From assembly GCF_900168045.1 (NCBI RefSeq), contig NZ_FUYY01000001.1, positions 744,001 through 808,000 of the forward strand: DNA of 64,000 nt, given 5' to 3'. The notes under the pieces were generated by a model. That model worked only from the letters and a program-made list of their open reading frames with translations. It had not been told where the DNA came from and made no database searches. The position numbers and the translations under genes are program-made. Source of the DNA: Salegentibacter holothuriorum. Lineage in GTDB: Bacteria; Bacteroidota; Bacteroidia; Flavobacteriales; Flavobacteriaceae. Of this stretch, positions 27,412 to 37,101 are shown one piece after another. Position 1 is the stretch's first letter. Every line of letters begins with the position of its first letter.

Positions 27412-28851
27412 TTACTTATTTATCAAGATAAAATACTGCCAGGGTTTCAAATTCATATCCCTTTCTTTTGAAATTTTTAATACTTTGCCTGATAAATAAT
27501 CTTCAAACGTTCCATTTAATTCAATGCTAAAACTGCTGCTTTTTTCACTCATATTCGCGATATAAATCAGCATTACACCATCTTTTTCTCTTTTAAAAGC
27601 TAAAACTTTTTCTTCTTCTGAAGTTTCAATACTCTCATAAGAAGCAGCTTCTTTTGCTCCGTGAAGAGCTTTATTCTCATTTTTTAATTTACCAAGTTTT
27701 TCCAATAATGGCCAAACTTCACCTTTTTCCTTCGGAATAGTATCTTTTTCAAAAAATAAAAGTCTTTTATCCATATCGTACTCCTGGCCACTGTATATTA
27801 GAGGCATACCCGGTAAAGTATAAGTAAGTGCTGTCATAGCCTCTGAAGCATCTCCCATTCTCTCCTTCACTGTACCGTTCCAGGAATTCTCATCATGGTT
27901 GGTAACAAAATTCATCAAATAGTCATCTTCTTGGTAAGTAGAATCAATCTTCTGCATATAAGCATCCCAATCTTTAGCAGTTTTCTTACCCTGAGCCATT
28001 TCATTCATTATATGGTGTCCTTCCCAATTGTAACCCATATCAAAAGCATTTTCAAAAAGATCTTTGTCTTCTGACTCTGCCAGCATGAAAATTGGCTTAA
28101 TTTCCTTTAATTGAGGAACTATGCTTTCCCAGAATTCGGTTGGAACTTCACCGGCAACATCTGCTCTAAAACCGTCTATATTATATTCTTCAACCCAGAA
28201 TTTCATTTCTTCACCCATAGCTTTATGAAGCTCTTTATTTTCAAAATTTAGATGAGCTACATCTGTCCATCCCCAGGATTCCCCTGTTGCAGGATTAATA
28301 GGATCTGTAACTTCACCTTTCTCATTTTTATGATAGTAATCAGGGTTTTCTTCTATCCATTTGTGATCCCAGCCAGTGTGGTTAGCCACCCAATCCAGAA
28401 TTACATACATCCCGTTTTCGTGTGCAGTTTCAACCAGTTCCTCAAAATCTTCAAAATTTCCATATTCAGGGTTTACATCGGTGTAATCTGAAATTGCATA
28501 ATAGCTGCCAAGATATTTTTCTCTCTCTTTCGGATCTTCAATATCTTCTACGGAAAGATCACCTGTAGCTTTCCTATTTTTCATCGAAATAGGATAAACA
28601 GGCATCAACCAAATCACTTTCACACCCAGTTCCTTTAATTGTGGAATATCTTTAGTAAAAGCATCAAAGGTTCCTTCCGGTGAATACTGGCGAATATTCG
28701 CCTCATAAATCACTGCCGACTCTAAAGCGTCGTTAGAAACCGGTGCGATTGCCTGCACTTTTCCCTGTTGTTCTGGCTGCTCTTGATTTTCGTTTTCCTT
28801 GCAAGAAAACACGGCTGTAAAAACCAGTAACATTATTAAAGTTTTTTTCAT
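27412..28851 (-). CDS. GH13 alpha-amylase-family lipoprotein
   Basis: A 479-residue protein with a lipoprotein signal (MKKTLIMLLVFTAVFSC, Cys at 17). It carries a GH13 (beta/alpha)8 barrel with the catalytic residues in GFRADVAGEVP (nucleophile Asp), FMLAESED (acid/base Glu) and FVTNHDENSW (stabilising Asp), then a short C-terminal beta domain. It has no recognisable starch-binding module. It is last in the minus-strand maltose group and is followed by a strong terminator. It is likely anchored in the periplasm or at the surface and cleaves maltodextrins; a trehalose- or isomaltose-linked specificity cannot be excluded. Confidence 0.9.
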   Translation of the reverse strand: MKKTLIMLLVFTAVFSCKENENQEQPEQQGKVQAIAPVSNDALESAVIYEANIRQYSPEGTFDAFTKDIPQLKELGVKVIWLMPVYPISMKNRKATGDLSVEDIEDPKEREKYLGSYYAISDYTDVNPEYGNFEDFEELVETAHENGMYVILDWVANHTGWDHKWIEENPDYYHKNEKGEVTDPINPATGESWGWTDVAHLNFENKELHKAMGEEMKFWVEEYNIDGFRADVAGEVPTEFWESIVPQLKEIKPIFMLAESEDKDLFENAFDMGYNWEGHHIMNEMAQGKKTAKDWDAYMQKIDSTYQEDDYLMNFVTNHDENSWNGTVKERMGDASEAMTALTYTLPGMPLIYSGQEYDMDKRLLFFEKDTIPKEKGEVWPLLEKLGKLKNENKALHGAKEAASYESIETSEEEKVLAFKREKDGVMLIYIANMSEKSSSFSIELNGTFEDYLSGKVLKISKERDMNLKPWQYFILINK

Positions 28852-28892
28852 TTTATTTATTTAATATTTGATTTGTGTTCTGTTTTTTCTAA

Positions 28893-29060
28893 CGTCATCC
28901 TGAATTTATTTCAGGATCTAACATGTTCGAATATAATATCATACTAGAAGCTGAAACAAGTTCAGCTTGACGTGCCCTATATTTTTCCGCCTGCAAAGTT
29001 TCTAAAACCTTGTAGGTTTTCCTTTTTTGTATACCTACGAGGTTTTGAAAACTTCGTAGG
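28893..29060. repeat. Family A and family B repeats between two GH13 genes
   Basis: 28893-28973 is a complete family A unit: CGTCATCCTGAA with TTCAGGATCT, then GCTGAAACAAG with TTCAGCTTGACG, bounded by CGTCA and its inverse TGACG. 29034-29060 is a family B hairpin (CCTACGA / TCGTAGG around GTTTT / AAAAC). The intergenic gap between the two glycosidases is 216 bp and mostly repeat. Confidence 0.65.
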
Positions 29061-29067
29061 AAATTCA

Positions 29068-30924
29068 CTACTTCATTTTAGTTGTAAAAAAGTAAACTCC
29101 TTCTTCAGATAATTCCAATGAATCTTCCCACTGAAATGTTTCTTCGGAAATCAGGTTTTTAAAGGTTTTTCCTTTTAAATTCAATTCGCTGAAGCGGTCT
29201 AATTCCATTTTTACAGCTTCTTCATTTTTATTCAGAATCAATACTACAACCTCATCTCCAGATTTTCTGGTAATTAAATAAGTACCATCTTCCGGAGCAA
29301 AATGTTTGGTTTCTCCTGAATGAATCGCCTCACTATTCTTACGATAATTCATCACTTCTTTTACGAAATTCTGCATATCAGTTTTTTCTTCTGAAAGTCC
29401 TTCGCCGGTAAAAGCATTCACTTCGCTATCATCCCAACCGCCTGGGAATTCAGTTCTAATTAAACCGTGATCGCCAGGATTTTCGGTGTCGTCCATTAAT
29501 ATTTCGGTACCGTAATACATTTGGAAAATTCTAGGTAAAATAGCCATATAAGCAACGGTCATTTTAGTTTTGGCAACGTCTTCTCCTAGCTGAGTGTAAA
29601 TCCTGCTTTTATCGTGATTATCGGGAAAGATCATAATATTTTCAGGATCGGCATAAGCGAAATCGTTAGCCAAGCCCTCGTAAATTTCTACGAGCCCGGT
29701 GCCCCAGGTTTCTTCAGCTTTTAAGCCGGTTACAATTTTATTCTGCATCGCGAAATCCATCGTAGATTTCAGGTTAGAATCATAGCCGTTATCAACACCA
29801 TCTTGCCAGTAGCGAATAAGCAACGGATTTAAACTCCATTCTTCACCTACAATATTAAAGTTTGGATATTCGGTCATAATCGCATCTGCCCAATCGCTCA
29901 TAAAAGCTTTATCTGGATAAGGATAAGTGTCCTGCCGAATTCCGCCCAGTCCAAGAGTTTCTATCCACCAAATACTATTCTTAATAAGGTATTTGGCCAT
30001 AAAAGGATTTTCCTGGTTTAGATCTGGCATAGTTTCTACGAACCAACCTTCAGTCATTCCTTTTTTATCGGTTTCTGAGGCGTATAAATCCTGGTTGGTG
30101 GTTCTGCGATGATTGGAATACACCAAATTTTCCCCATTTTCAAATTTCTCCTGGAAGTTGATCCAATCTTCAAAAGGTAAATCTTCCATCCACCAATGCT
30201 CCACACCGGCGTGGTTCGCAACCTGATCCATAACCAGTTTTATTCCACGATCGGCGGCTTTATCTGCCAGCTCACGGTATTCTTCCAGCGTTCCAAAACG
30301 CGGATCTACCTTATAAAAATCGGTCATCGCGTAACCGTGATAAGAACCAGATTTCATATTGTTAATCACCAAAGGCGAAGGCCAAATAGCGGTAAAACCC
30401 ATTTCATCTATATAATCTAAATGATTGATGATCCCACGGATATCACCACCGTGGCGGCCATAATCATCTTCGCGGTTCTTGGTTTTTTCGTTTAGAAAAT
30501 CAAAGCTATCATTAGATTTATCTCCGTTTGCAAATCGGTCTGGGGTGATTAGATAGATTGCATCGGTATTATCAAAACCAACATATTCTGAAGCAGGTTT
30601 TTCCCGACTTTTCAATATATATTCATAAACTTCTTCTGAACCATCTTCTAACTGAAATGTAATATCGAAAGTTCCGGCTTCTGCGTCACCAATCTCTAAA
30701 TCAATGAACATGTAATTAGGGCTATCGGCTTTTTCTACATTTTCAATGCTAACTCCCGGATAATCGATATTCGGAGTGGCATTTCCAATATTTTCGCCGT
30801 AAACCATTAGCTGGAGTTCGGTTTCTTCAAAACCCGTCCACCAGTTTGGTGGTTCTACGCGTTCTATTTGCGCAAACCCGGAAAAACCCGCGAGAAGCAT
30901 TAAAGTGATTAGTATTTTTTTCAT
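29068..30924 (-). CDS. Periplasmic GH13 neopullulanase / cyclomaltodextrinase (SusA-like)
   Basis: A 618-residue secreted enzyme. The Sec signal peptide ends near SGFAQ (about residue 19). An N-terminal cyclomaltodextrinase-type beta domain (IERVEPPNWWTGFEETELQ to about 115) precedes the GH13 barrel. Catalytic residues lie in GIRQDTYPYPDK, NIVGEEWSLN and IFPDNHDKSR. A C-terminal cyclomaltodextrinase domain ends the protein. The order matches Bacteroides SusA, which degrades imported maltooligosaccharides in the periplasm. It sits between GH65 phosphorylase and the lipoprotein GH13 on the same strand. Confidence 0.93.
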   Translation of the reverse strand: MKKILITLMLLAGFSGFAQIERVEPPNWWTGFEETELQLMVYGENIGNATPNIDYPGVSIENVEKADSPNYMFIDLEIGDAEAGTFDITFQLEDGSEEVYEYILKSREKPASEYVGFDNTDAIYLITPDRFANGDKSNDSFDFLNEKTKNREDDYGRHGGDIRGIINHLDYIDEMGFTAIWPSPLVINNMKSGSYHGYAMTDFYKVDPRFGTLEEYRELADKAADRGIKLVMDQVANHAGVEHWWMEDLPFEDWINFQEKFENGENLVYSNHRRTTNQDLYASETDKKGMTEGWFVETMPDLNQENPFMAKYLIKNSIWWIETLGLGGIRQDTYPYPDKAFMSDWADAIMTEYPNFNIVGEEWSLNPLLIRYWQDGVDNGYDSNLKSTMDFAMQNKIVTGLKAEETWGTGLVEIYEGLANDFAYADPENIMIFPDNHDKSRIYTQLGEDVAKTKMTVAYMAILPRIFQMYYGTEILMDDTENPGDHGLIRTEFPGGWDDSEVNAFTGEGLSEEKTDMQNFVKEVMNYRKNSEAIHSGETKHFAPEDGTYLITRKSGDEVVVLILNKNEEAVKMELDRFSELNLKGKTFKNLISEETFQWEDSLELSEEGVYFFTTKMK

Positions 30925-30960
30925 GATTATTTATTTAAAAGTTTTGTATTCTCAATATCC

Positions 30961-31162
30961 GGTCATTGCGATCCCGATTTTTATCGGGAGAGGCAATATG
31001 TTGTTATTAGGGAAGAGATTACTTCACTCCGTTCGTAATGACGGTTTAAATTACTTTTTGAACAGATTTTATCTATTTATTATAAACCAAAAAGGTTTTG
31101 AAACCTTGTTGGTGTTTTTATATCATAACAACTTAGATCCTGGAACAAGTTCAGGATGACGT
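30961..31162. repeat. Three different dispersed repeats in the gap between GH65 and SusA-like genes
   Basis: 30961-31044: family C element starting GGTCATTGCGA and ending GTTCGTAATGACGG, with an internal ATCCCGAT / ATCGGGA hairpin. 31086-31113: family B hairpin ACCAA..AAGGTTT / AAACCTT..TTGGT. 31131-31162: family A half-unit ending TTCAGGATGACGT, two bases before the GH65 stop codon. The whole 239-bp gap is repeat. Confidence 0.65.
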
Positions 31163-31163
31163 A

Positions 31164-33470
31164 TTAAACCGCAAACTCCTGATTGGGTTGCAACTCAACT
31201 GATTTTCCGTTTACGTTGATTTCAATCGCAGTCTCGCCTTCCAAATAGAAAACCGATTTTTCAGCAGAAACTTTCACTTTTAAAATTTGATCTCTAAAAT
31301 TCACTTTAAAAGAATAGGATTTCCAATCATCCGGAATTGTGGGATTAAATGAAAGTTGATCTTCTTTAACCCGCATTCCACCAAAACCTTCTACAATACT
31401 CATCCAGGTCCCTGCCATACTTGTAATATGGCAACCCTCCTCTACTTCTTTATTGTAATCGTCCAAATCCAACCTGGAAGTTCTTAAATAGAACTCATAC
31501 GCTTGTTTAGTTCTACCTAACAACGATGCCTGAATGCTGTGTACGCAAGGTGAAAGCGATGATTCGTGAACGGTAATAGGCTCATAATAATCAAAATGTT
31601 TTTCGAGTTCTTTTTTGCTAAAATGATCTTCGAAAAAGTAGAAGCCTTGTAAAACATCGGCCTGCTTGATGTAACAAGAGCGTAGAATCCTGTCCCAGCT
31701 CCATTTCTGGTTAATGGGTCGCTGAGATTTCTCCAATTCAGCGATTGGAACGATCTCTTTATCTAAAAATCCGTCCTGCTGAAGGAAAACCTCATGCTTT
31801 TCAGAATATGGAAAATACATATTTTCAGCAACTTCTCTCCATTTTGCCATTTCGCCTTCATTGAGTTTGGTTTTGCCCATTACACGCTCGTAATCTTCGG
31901 TATAAGCCTCCTGAACCTTTTCAATGGTTTCCAGGCAATATTCAATACACCATTTCGCTAAATAGTTAGTGTACCAGTTATTATGCACGTTATTTTCGTA
32001 CTCGTTTGGCCCGGTTACACCCAGCATTACGTATTTATTTTTCTGTTCGCTGAAATTCACTCTTTGCTGCCAAAATCTTGCTATAGCGATCATTACTTCA
32101 AGGCCTTTTTCCGGAATATAATCGAAATCACCCGTGTAGCGTACATAATTATAAATGGCGTAAACCATCGCTCCATTTCTATGAATTTCCTCAAAGGTAA
32201 TTTCCCATTCGTTATGGCTTTCTTCGCCATTCATTGTTACCATTGGATAAAGCGCCGCACCATTGGTAAAACCAAGTTTTTCGGCATTTTCTATGGCTTT
32301 GTCTAAATGATTGTAACGATAAGTCAGTAGATTCCTGGCTACCTGCTGATCTTTGGTTGCCATATAAAAAGGAATACAATAAGCTTCGGTATCCCAATAA
32401 GTACTTCCGCCGTATTTCTCACCGGTAAAGCCTTTTGGACCAATATTTAAACGCTCGTCTTTTCCTAAATAAGTTTGATTTAGCTGAAAAATATTAAAGC
32501 GAATTCCCTGTTGGGCTTTTACATCACCTTCAATAGTGATATCTGCCATTTCCCAAATTTTTCCCCAGGCTTCTTTTTGTTCCTGAAGCAATTTGGAAAA
32601 TCCAGCTTTAGTGGCGTAATCTAATACTTTACTAGCTGCATCAAGCAAATTTGAACGCTTATGATTCATATCGGTTACGTAGCCGGCATATTTTCTAAGA
32701 CTTACTTTTTGTCCTTTTTCAACTTTAATTGAATAGGAAAAAGTAAGTTTATCTTCGGTTTTCGTTTCAGTGAAATCTACATCCTGTTTTTCCCCGTTCA
32801 GCAAAACTTCAGATTGCATATAGGTGTTCACGTGGAATTCGGTTTTCAGGGTTTTAGAGAGCACAAAACCTTTATTGGCTTCAGATTTCACTTCTAAAGT
32901 CTTCCAAAAACGTTCTTCCCAGTTGGCATCTGTATTCGTGATTCCGCCATCTAGATAAGGCTCAAAACGAACCTCAGCATCATTATTCAAAACTTCAATT
33001 TCAAAATCTATGGCGCCAAGTTCATCTTCTACAATAGAGAGGAAACGGGTAGCTTTTACCGAAATTTCAATGTCGTTTGGCAAAGTAGCTACGAAACTGC
33101 GACAGTGAAAACCTTCTTTCATATTAAGCTCACGCTTAAAACCTTCAACTTTTTTACAAGTAAAAAGGTCCAAAGCTTCATCGTTCACAAATACATTTAT
33201 CCCAATCCAGTTGGGCGCATTCAATACTTTGGCAAAATATTCAGGGTAGCCGTTTTTCCACCAGCCTACTTTGGTTTTATCGGGATAATAAACCCCGCCA
33301 ATGTAGCTCCCCTGGAAACTTGGGCCAGAGTATTTTTCTTCAAAATTGGCTCGCTGGCCTATAACGCCGTTACCTATACTGAAAAGACTTTCAGACGATT
33401 TTACGCGTTCTACATCAAATCCTTCTTCCAGAATGGACCACTCGTTTGGTTGTATATAATCTTGGTTCAT
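31164..33470 (-). CDS. GH65 family glycoside phosphorylase, probable maltose phosphorylase
   Basis: A 768-residue cytoplasmic (alpha/alpha)6-barrel enzyme. The N-terminal super-beta-sandwich covers residues about 1-270. The barrel has YGGSTYWDTEAYCIPFYM and the catalytic acid in EITFEEIHRNGAMVYAI, followed by VTGPNEYENNVHNNWYTN. It has no signal peptide. Maltose phosphorylase releases beta-glucose-1-phosphate plus glucose, and the next gene downstream on the operon encodes the matching beta-phosphoglucomutase, which supports that specificity. Trehalose or kojibiose phosphorylase activities exist in the same family. Confidence 0.92.
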   Translation of the reverse strand: MNQDYIQPNEWSILEEGFDVERVKSSESLFSIGNGVIGQRANFEEKYSGPSFQGSYIGGVYYPDKTKVGWWKNGYPEYFAKVLNAPNWIGINVFVNDEALDLFTCKKVEGFKRELNMKEGFHCRSFVATLPNDIEISVKATRFLSIVEDELGAIDFEIEVLNNDAEVRFEPYLDGGITNTDANWEERFWKTLEVKSEANKGFVLSKTLKTEFHVNTYMQSEVLLNGEKQDVDFTETKTEDKLTFSYSIKVEKGQKVSLRKYAGYVTDMNHKRSNLLDAASKVLDYATKAGFSKLLQEQKEAWGKIWEMADITIEGDVKAQQGIRFNIFQLNQTYLGKDERLNIGPKGFTGEKYGGSTYWDTEAYCIPFYMATKDQQVARNLLTYRYNHLDKAIENAEKLGFTNGAALYPMVTMNGEESHNEWEITFEEIHRNGAMVYAIYNYVRYTGDFDYIPEKGLEVMIAIARFWQQRVNFSEQKNKYVMLGVTGPNEYENNVHNNWYTNYLAKWCIEYCLETIEKVQEAYTEDYERVMGKTKLNEGEMAKWREVAENMYFPYSEKHEVFLQQDGFLDKEIVPIAELEKSQRPINQKWSWDRILRSCYIKQADVLQGFYFFEDHFSKKELEKHFDYYEPITVHESSLSPCVHSIQASLLGRTKQAYEFYLRTSRLDLDDYNKEVEEGCHITSMAGTWMSIVEGFGGMRVKEDQLSFNPTIPDDWKSYSFKVNFRDQILKVKVSAEKSVFYLEGETAIEINVNGKSVELQPNQEFAV

Positions 33471-33550
33471 TGCTTTATTTCTGTCTGGTTTCTAATTAAA
33501 TTACAGCAGCCTCAAGGGTTTAAGCTGTAAATTCTAATATTTAAAAAAAC

Positions 33551-34213
33551 TCACTTAGTGAGTAATTTCTCTATAAATTCTATATCTATTTCTGTGAAAT
33601 CGGTAAACACATAATTGGCTTCACCCAATGTTTTTTGCCCTCCAATTCCAATGCTCATCATTTTTGCATTATTTGCTGCCTGCACTCCGGCAACCGAATC
33701 TTCAAAAACAATACTGTTTTCGGGTTTAATATTTAGTTTTTCTGCAGCGATAAGAAATACCTCAGGGTCGGGTTTTGCCTTACTAACATCGTTTCCATCT
33801 ACAATGGCATCAAATTTTTCCAGTAAATTGATCTTTTTCAAAATGTTTCGTGCGTTTTTACTTGCTGAACCCAGTGCAAACGGAATATTATTTTTAATTA
33901 AATAATTGATCACTTTTTGAACGCCGGGCAAAATTTCGTCCTCATCCATCTTAGCGACATAAGAGAGATAATTTTCATTCTTAAGTGCCATTTGGCGCTT
34001 AAACTCTGTTTTGGAGAGCTCAAGTTCTCCCCATTCCAGTATTTTTTTAAGGGATTCTACCCTGCTAACGCCTTTAAGTTGCTCGTTTTGCTCTTCGGTA
34101 AAATCGAAACCCAAATCGTTAGCCAGTTTTCGCCATGCCAAAAAGTGAAATTTTGCGGTATCTACAATTACCCCGTCCAAATCGAATATTACTCCTTTAT
34201 ATGTCTCCATCAT
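33551..34213 (-). CDS. pgmB: Beta-phosphoglucomutase
   Basis: HAD-superfamily mutase interconverting beta-glucose-1-phosphate and glucose-6-phosphate. The 220 residues carry the catalytic aspartates in GVIFDLDGVIVDTAKFHF, the phosphate-binding serine in ALGSASKNA, the lysine in SKAKPDPEVF and metal aspartate in VFEDSVAGVQAA, all as in PgmB. It is upstream of GH65 by 80 bp and together they convert maltose into glucose plus glucose-6-phosphate without spending an extra ATP on one glucose. Confidence 0.94.
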   Translation of the reverse strand: MMETYKGVIFDLDGVIVDTAKFHFLAWRKLANDLGFDFTEEQNEQLKGVSRVESLKKILEWGELELSKTEFKRQMALKNENYLSYVAKMDEDEILPGVQKVINYLIKNNIPFALGSASKNARNILKKINLLEKFDAIVDGNDVSKAKPDPEVFLIAAEKLNIKPENSIVFEDSVAGVQAANNAKMMSIGIGGQKTLGEANYVFTDFTEIDIEFIEKLLTK

Positions 34214-34370
34214 TTTTAATATCTCTCAATCTGTTTTACTTTAAGTATCATTGTTTGTAAGTAGCGTCTAAACCTTAATTAAGACTGTCAATTCGGGTAA
34301 TTTTTATGCGAAGTGTTCGATATACTTTGGTTTTTATTTCGCTTAATCAAATTGAACTGACGTTTTAATT

Positions 34371-35726
34371 CTATGCCTTTACCGGTTCATCTACATCATC
34401 TATTCTAAAAGTTAGTATAGCAGCTATTAAAAAGGCAATTCCGCTGGTAACTAAGGCGTAGATTGGATTTCCATCGTAAAGGTATTTTACCATTAGCCCG
34501 CCAAGAAGTGCATTTACAATTTGTGGAATCACAATAAAAAAGTTGAAGATTCCCATATAAACCCCCATTTTTTTCGCTGGAATAGAACCGGCAAGAATAG
34601 CATAAGGCATCGCTAAAATGCTGGCCCAGCCAATTCCTATACCGACCATTGAAAGCAAAAGCCAATATTCGTTTGGCATTATATAAATGGAAAGCATCCC
34701 TAAGGCTCCAATAAATAAGGAAACGATATGTGTGCTTTTTCTTCCTATTTTCAAGGCAATTGCCGGAAGAAAAAATGCAAAAACTGCTGAAACTGCATTA
34801 TAAACGCCAAAAAGCACACCAACCCAATCGCCGGCATCCTGGTAGATTTCACTGCTATTATCTGAAAGTGGTAATCCATAAATATGGTGGGCAATTGCGG
34901 GAGTTGAGAAAACCCACATTCCAAAAAGCCCAAACCAGGAAAAGAATTGTACCCAGCTAAGCTGCCTCATAGTATGTGGCATTTTAGCAAAATCTGAAAA
35001 TATATCCAGCAAACTGGATTTTTCATTTTCATCGACCGGTTCTTCAACGTGGTCGTCCATTTTTTCCAATTCTTCAGGAGAATATTCTTTGGTTGTAATC
35101 ACCGTCACCAAAATACTTCCAACCAGGATAGCTGCTCCAATGACGAAAGAAAGTAAAAGATTCAGCGGAACTTCTCCTATTACTGCTCTATTACTTATAT
35201 CAAACCAATTGGCCAATACATAAGGTAACCAGGAACCAATTACGGCCCCAATTCCTATTAAAACGGTTTGTACACTAAAGCCAAGGGTTCTTTGATCTGA
35301 AGGTAATTTATCGGCCACCAGGGCACGAAAAGGTTCCATCGCTATATTAAAGGAAGCATCCATAATAAAGAGCATCCCGGCACCTACCCAAAGAGAAGGC
35401 AAAATAGCAATGAACCAATCGGCGTTAGGCATTAAAATCAAACCTATTGCCGCTAAAACTGCTCCGGTTAAAAAGAATGGTCGTCTACGGCCAAGACTGG
35501 TCCAGGTTCTGTCGCTATAGTAGCCAATAATGGGCTGAACGATTAAACCAGTAACTGGCGCAACTAACCAAAACCACGAAAGTTCGTGAATATCGGCACC
35601 AAAAATTTGTAAAATTCTACTTGCGTTGGCATTTTGGAGTGCAAACCCCATCTGAATTCCAAGGAAACCAAAACTCATGTTCCAGATCTCCCAGAAACTT
35701 AATCTGCGTTTTTGCATATCGTACAA
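34371..35726 (-). CDS. MFS sugar transporter, probable maltose/maltodextrin carrier
   Basis: A 451-residue protein with 12 predicted membrane segments. It carries the glycoside-pentoside/SLC45-like signature near the N-terminus (WNMSFGFLGIQMGFALQNAN) and YYSDRTWTSLGRRRPF between helices 2 and 3. A charged central loop (about 220-245) separates the halves. It is located between the regulator and pgmB, where the inner-membrane maltose importer of flavobacterial alpha-glucan loci is usually found. Substrate is inferred from context; the carrier is probably H+- or Na+-driven. Confidence 0.88.
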   Translation of the reverse strand: MYDMQKRRLSFWEIWNMSFGFLGIQMGFALQNANASRILQIFGADIHELSWFWLVAPVTGLIVQPIIGYYSDRTWTSLGRRRPFFLTGAVLAAIGLILMPNADWFIAILPSLWVGAGMLFIMDASFNIAMEPFRALVADKLPSDQRTLGFSVQTVLIGIGAVIGSWLPYVLANWFDISNRAVIGEVPLNLLLSFVIGAAILVGSILVTVITTKEYSPEELEKMDDHVEEPVDENEKSSLLDIFSDFAKMPHTMRQLSWVQFFSWFGLFGMWVFSTPAIAHHIYGLPLSDNSSEIYQDAGDWVGVLFGVYNAVSAVFAFFLPAIALKIGRKSTHIVSLFIGALGMLSIYIMPNEYWLLLSMVGIGIGWASILAMPYAILAGSIPAKKMGVYMGIFNFFIVIPQIVNALLGGLMVKYLYDGNPIYALVTSGIAFLIAAILTFRIDDVDEPVKA

Positions 35727-35847
35727 TTAAGAATTACGATAAGCGGAAGGCTTATCAAAACTTATTTTTAGGTAGGAAGTAAAAATATAAGTTCTGATAA
35801 TATAATTAAGATGCTGTAAATATATGCAAAATTTTAAATCTGAGACT

Positions 35848-36876
35848 TCAAATTAAAGATTTGGTAGAATTTCTTTCTATTAAACTGGTTTCTACAATCA
35901 CTGTTTTATAAGATTCTCCTTCATCTGGTTTTCTTTCCAGTTTATCTATTAAAAGCTTTGCGGCTTCGCCTCCCATACGCTCCCCGTGCTGACTTACTGT
36001 AGTAAGACTGGGAATAAATCTTTTTGAAAGCTCACCATTAGTAAACCCAATTACAGATACATCTTCTGGAACTTTTAAACCTTTTTCCTGTATGGCCTTT
36101 ATGGCGTGAATAGCGAAGTGTTCATTTACCGCAAACACTGCGTCTACTTCATTCTTATCAATAAAATCCTTTATTTCGGCTTCACTATTATCCATATCTT
36201 CTATTTTAAGGATAAGGTTTTGATCAACTTCAATATTATTTTCCCTTAAAATTTCAAGATAACCACGAGTTCTTAGTTTCCCAACACTCACATAATCTAC
36301 AGTAGAGACAAGACCTATTTTCTTTGCCCCGGTATCTAATAAATACTGCACTGCCTTTTTAGCACCAATTACATCGTCTATAATCACTTTATCACAATGA
36401 ATCTCATCTATTACACGATCAAACAAAACCAAGGGCATTCCTTGATTAATAACTTCGGCAAAGTGATGGTAATCCTCTTTTTGTAATGTCTCTTTAGCCA
36501 TAGACATAATAAAACCATCTGTACTTCCATTGGCTAGTAGCTCCATATTAAGTACTTCTTTATCGAAAGAGTTGTTAGAGAGGCATACAATTACATTATA
36601 GCCTTTTTCGTTAGCTACTTTTTCTACTCCACTAATAACCGTAGTAAAGAAATAATGTACTATTTCTGGAATAATAATTCCTATAGTTTTTGTTTTTCGG
36701 TTTTTTAAGCTTAATGCTATATTATTTGGCTTGTAATTATAAAATTTCGCAAAAGCTTTGATCTTCTTACGTGTTTCTTCCCCAATTTCAGAACTATCTC
36801 TTAGTGCCCTGGAAACGGTAGAAATTGATACGTCTAATTCTCTTGCAATTTGTTTTAAAGTCAATTTTGGCCTCAT
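35848..36876 (-). CDS. LacI-family transcriptional regulator of the alpha-glucan locus
   Basis: A 342-residue regulator. The LacI helix-turn-helix TLKQIARELDVSISTVSRALRDSSEIG is at residues 5-31 (hinge AFAKFYNYKPNNIALSLK), followed by a periplasmic-binding-protein-like effector domain. The gene is divergent from susC and co-directional with the MFS, pgmB and GH65 genes. A perfect palindrome CAAACGTTTG lies at 36980-36989, between its start and susC, and is the best operator candidate. Maltose or a related sugar is the likely effector. Confidence 0.93.
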   Translation of the reverse strand: MRPKLTLKQIARELDVSISTVSRALRDSSEIGEETRKKIKAFAKFYNYKPNNIALSLKNRKTKTIGIIIPEIVHYFFTTVISGVEKVANEKGYNVIVCLSNNSFDKEVLNMELLANGSTDGFIMSMAKETLQKEDYHHFAEVINQGMPLVLFDRVIDEIHCDKVIIDDVIGAKKAVQYLLDTGAKKIGLVSTVDYVSVGKLRTRGYLEILRENNIEVDQNLILKIEDMDNSEAEIKDFIDKNEVDAVFAVNEHFAIHAIKAIQEKGLKVPEDVSVIGFTNGELSKRFIPSLTTVSQHGERMGGEAAKLLIDKLERKPDEGESYKTVIVETSLIERNSTKSLI

Positions 36877-36979
36877 AGCAATCTTTTATTTAGAAATAAA
36901 CAAGGAGTTATTTTTAAGATATCGTAAAAATACCACAAAATACACGCGATACCCTCAAAATATAAAAGTTTTCAACACT

Positions 36980-36989
36980 CAAACGTTTG
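36980..36989. promoter_or_regulatory. Candidate operator for the LacI-type regulator
   Basis: CAAACGTTTG, a perfect palindrome with the central CG typical of LacI-family operators, in the 225-bp divergent gap between the regulator and susC. It is 103 bp upstream of the regulator start and 112 bp upstream of susC, so it could control both directions. Confidence 0.5.
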
Positions 36990-37101
36990 CGCAAAATAGT
37001 GGTAAGTAAGTTCCTATTTCTTCACATTCTATTTACATACATTTAACCTCAGGAAGTAAAAATATAAGCCAAATTTTTAGTAATAATCAATAGAAAAATT
37101 T

